Positions 62,280-64,000 of a stretch of DNA of 64,000 nt are shown piece by piece. The position numbers and the translations under genes were made by a program. Positions within the stretch are counted from its first letter, which is position 1; every line of letters begins with the position of its first letter. The DNA is from Moheibacter sediminis. GTDB taxonomy: Bacteria > Bacteroidota > Bacteroidia > Flavobacteriales > Weeksellaceae. The stretch lies in contig NZ_FWXS01000004.1 of assembly GCF_900176425.1 (NCBI RefSeq), positions 237,323 to 301,322 of the forward strand, in the 5' to 3' direction. The notes beneath the pieces are model-generated. The model did no database searches and was not told the origin of the DNA. It was given only the letters and a program-made list of their open reading frames with translations.

Positions 62280-64000
62280 ATGAGGAAACATTTATTTTAT
62301 CTATTACTATTCCTGCCATTTTTAGGATTGGCTCAGGAATGGAACGAAGTGATAAAACTTGAAAAGGAAAATAGGCAAACCTATGATTACTTTGGAAATC
62401 AGGTAGCTATAAGCGGAGATTATGCAGTAGTAGGAATGATGAATTTATATTCCGATGCTCAGGAGGGCGAGTCATTCAGTACAAGAGGAGCTGCAAATGT
62501 TTATAAATGGGACGGGGAGAATTGGGTTTTTCAGCAAAAATTGGTTGCATCTGATGCTGCACAAGATGATTATTTTGGTTATTCAGGTAAAGGAGGTGGA
62601 AATGCTGATGAAAAAGTGGTGGCAATTGATGGAGAATACATAGTTGTTTCAGCTTTTATGGAAGATGAAGACGAAAACGGAGACAATACTATAAATGGTT
62701 CCGGTTCTGCTTATATTTTTAAATTAGAAGGAGATACTTGGGTTGAAAAACAAAAGATTGTAGCCTCTGACCGTTCTCAATATGCAAGCTTTGGAAGCAG
62801 TTTGGCCATTAATGGCGAATCTTTGTTAATTGGTTCAAAAGGTTCCAGTTCGGCTTATGTATTTCAATTAGAAAATGAAATTTGGACAGAGAAACAAAAA
62901 ATGACAATGCCTTTAGACGATGATGGAGTCTATACTTCAGAATTTGGAAAAAGTACAGCTATAGATGGAAACCAGATTTTAATAGGCGCAAATCAAACTT
63001 ATGAATCCATGATCAATGTGGGGGTAGTTTATGTTTATCAAAAAAATGGTGAGCTTTGGGAGATTCAACAAACTTTATCTGCTCCAACAAGATTTAGCGG
63101 TGCATATTTTGGATGCAGTATTGCTGTAAGCGGAGATTATTTGGTAGTGGGTGCGTTTTACGAAGACGATCAAGGAGTTGAAAATTTCGGTCCTGGTGCT
63201 GCCTATATTTTCAAAAAAAATGAAACCAACTGGGAATTTCATCAAAAAATTGTAGCATGGGATGGTAGAGCCGTTTCAGATCAATTCGGAATCAGTGTAT
63301 CAATTGACGGAGAGAACCTACTTGTAGGTGCTTGGGGAGAAGATGAAGATGAAAATGGTGAAAATACAATAGACTGGGCAGGTTCCGCATATTTGTTTAA
63401 ACTAGAAGAAGGAAATTGGATTTCCAATCAAAAAATTGTTGCTTCCGATAGAAATTCATCTTCAAGTTTTGGAGGAAGTGTGGCGCTTCGCGGAAATCGT
63501 TTTATAATAGGAGCAGAGTCTGAATTTGAAGGAGAATTTCAATATGCAGCAGGATCTTCTTATATTTTTCAAATGGATTGTCCATTATTGAATCCGGAAG
63601 TAAGTCCTTTAGAGTCAATTTGTTCAGGAGAATCAACTTCTATTACAGTAAATTCAGAATCCGAATTAACCAATTGGTATGATTCGGCAGATGCAGAAAC
63701 ACCGATCTTCACAGGAACAACATTCCAAACACCGATACTTACAGAAACAACTTCTTATTGGGTGACCATATCTACAGAGTTTTGTGTTTCAGAATTGACA
63801 GAAGTAATTGTAAATGTCAATCCATTACCGTTATTAGAAACTGAAACGACTTATACTATCTGTTCCGGAAACGAAGCTAGTTTGTACGCAAGCTCACCGA
63901 GCAATGTGATTTTCTGGTATGCAAATGAAGACGATACCGAATATTTATACCACGGAAATCTTTTTGTAACCGAAGTTTTAACAGAAAATACAACTTATTG
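62280..64000 (+). CDS. Secreted FG-GAP-repeat protein with Ig-like domain, cut by window edge
   Basis: An ATG at 62280 opens a frame with no stop to the window end (573 codons seen). It has a signal peptide (MRKHLFYLLLFLPFLGLAQ), then about seven FG-GAP-like repeats with units such as FGNQVAISGDYAVVG, FGCSIAVSGDYLVVGAF and FGISVSIDGENLLVGAWGED, forming a beta-propeller at about 20-430, followed by Ig-like domains of the flavobacterial type (CSGESTSITVNSES; YDSADAETPIFTGTTF; CSGNEASLYASSPS). Such proteins usually end in a T9SS sorting domain, which would lie beyond the edge. Confidence 0.85.
   Translation, partial: MRKHLFYLLLFLPFLGLAQEWNEVIKLEKENRQTYDYFGNQVAISGDYAVVGMMNLYSDAQEGESFSTRGAANVYKWDGENWVFQQKLVASDAAQDDYFGYSGKGGGNADEKVVAIDGEYIVVSAFMEDEDENGDNTINGSGSAYIFKLEGDTWVEKQKIVASDRSQYASFGSSLAINGESLLIGSKGSSSAYVFQLENEIWTEKQKMTMPLDDDGVYTSEFGKSTAIDGNQILIGANQTYESMINVGVVYVYQKNGELWEIQQTLSAPTRFSGAYFGCSIAVSGDYLVVGAFYEDDQGVENFGPGAAYIFKKNETNWEFHQKIVAWDGRAVSDQFGISVSIDGENLLVGAWGEDEDENGENTIDWAGSAYLFKLEEGNWISNQKIVASDRNSSSSFGGSVALRGNRFIIGAESEFEGEFQYAAGSSYIFQMDCPLLNPEVSPLESICSGESTSITVNSESELTNWYDSADAETPIFTGTTFQTPILTETTSYWVTISTEFCVSELTEVIVNVNPLPLLETETTYTICSGNEASLYASSPSNVIFWYANEDDTEYLYHGNLFVTEVLTENTTY

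Overview
The window is about 64 kb from an AT-rich chromosome of a Bacteroidota bacterium, almost certainly order Flavobacteriales (a Weeksellaceae-like lineage is a guess). The evidence is the type IX secretion (T9SS) C-terminal sorting domains on four secreted proteins, a hybrid-type sensor with a two-component propeller and LytS-like kinase paired with a LytTR regulator, many TAnnTTTG promoter -7 boxes, near absence of Shine-Dalgarno sequences, and several TTG starts. No integrase, transposase, CRISPR array or phage gene is visible. Nearly everything is intact; the two edge genes are cut by the window.

Layout. 1-7.6 kb: partial EamA permease, TerC-family exporter, then a minus-strand unit of sensor kinase, LytTR regulator and a T9SS-secreted GH5 glycanase, followed by ilvE. 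7.7-13.4 kb: housekeeping and small conserved genes (mnmD, Nudix, AddB-like nuclease, SpoIIAA-like, an alkyltransferase-like protein). 13.4-15.8 kb: a lipoprotein / ECF sigma / membrane-anchored beta-barrel unit. 15.9-23.8 kb: trmD, an aldehyde dehydrogenase + DUF779 unit with a divergent AraC regulator, hemB, a second sigma factor, an NlpC/P60 lipoprotein and menD.

23.9-50.1 kb is a surface polysaccharide locus. A plus-strand run of 13 closely packed genes (26.7-40.3 kb) carries glycosyltransferases of GT2 and GT4 type, an O-acyltransferase, a methyltransferase, an EpsG-like polymerase and a sugar epimerase. It is followed by a 1461-residue T9SS surface protein and then by a membrane-assembly module: WecA-like phosphoglycosyl transferase, Wza-like export lipoprotein, Wzc-like tyrosine kinase with a Gly-Tyr repeat tail, and a small WcaJ/PglC-like sugar transferase. 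No Wzx flippase is seen in the window.

50.3-58.4 kb: acyl-CoA carboxylase beta subunit, ACP phosphodiesterase, an XRE regulator with palindromic promoter sites, an M14 peptidase, a thioredoxin-like lipoprotein with a DUF4230 protein, a LolC/E-type permease with an unusual N-terminal membrane insertion, rbfA, methylmalonyl-CoA epimerase and a CAU-anticodon tRNA. 58.6-64 kb: a membrane-tethered TPR/LuxR-type regulator followed by two T9SS-type secreted proteins, the last running off the edge.

The most interesting regulatory observations are promoter boxes placed so close to start codons that several genes look leaderless, and palindromes or direct repeats overlaid on promoters of the sensor kinase, XRE and AraC/aldehyde dehydrogenase genes. 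The most unusual proteins are the anchored beta-barrel next to an ECF sigma factor, the permease with a split family motif, and the Gly-Tyr tail of the Wzc homologue. I found no clear wholly new multi-gene defence or mobile system.
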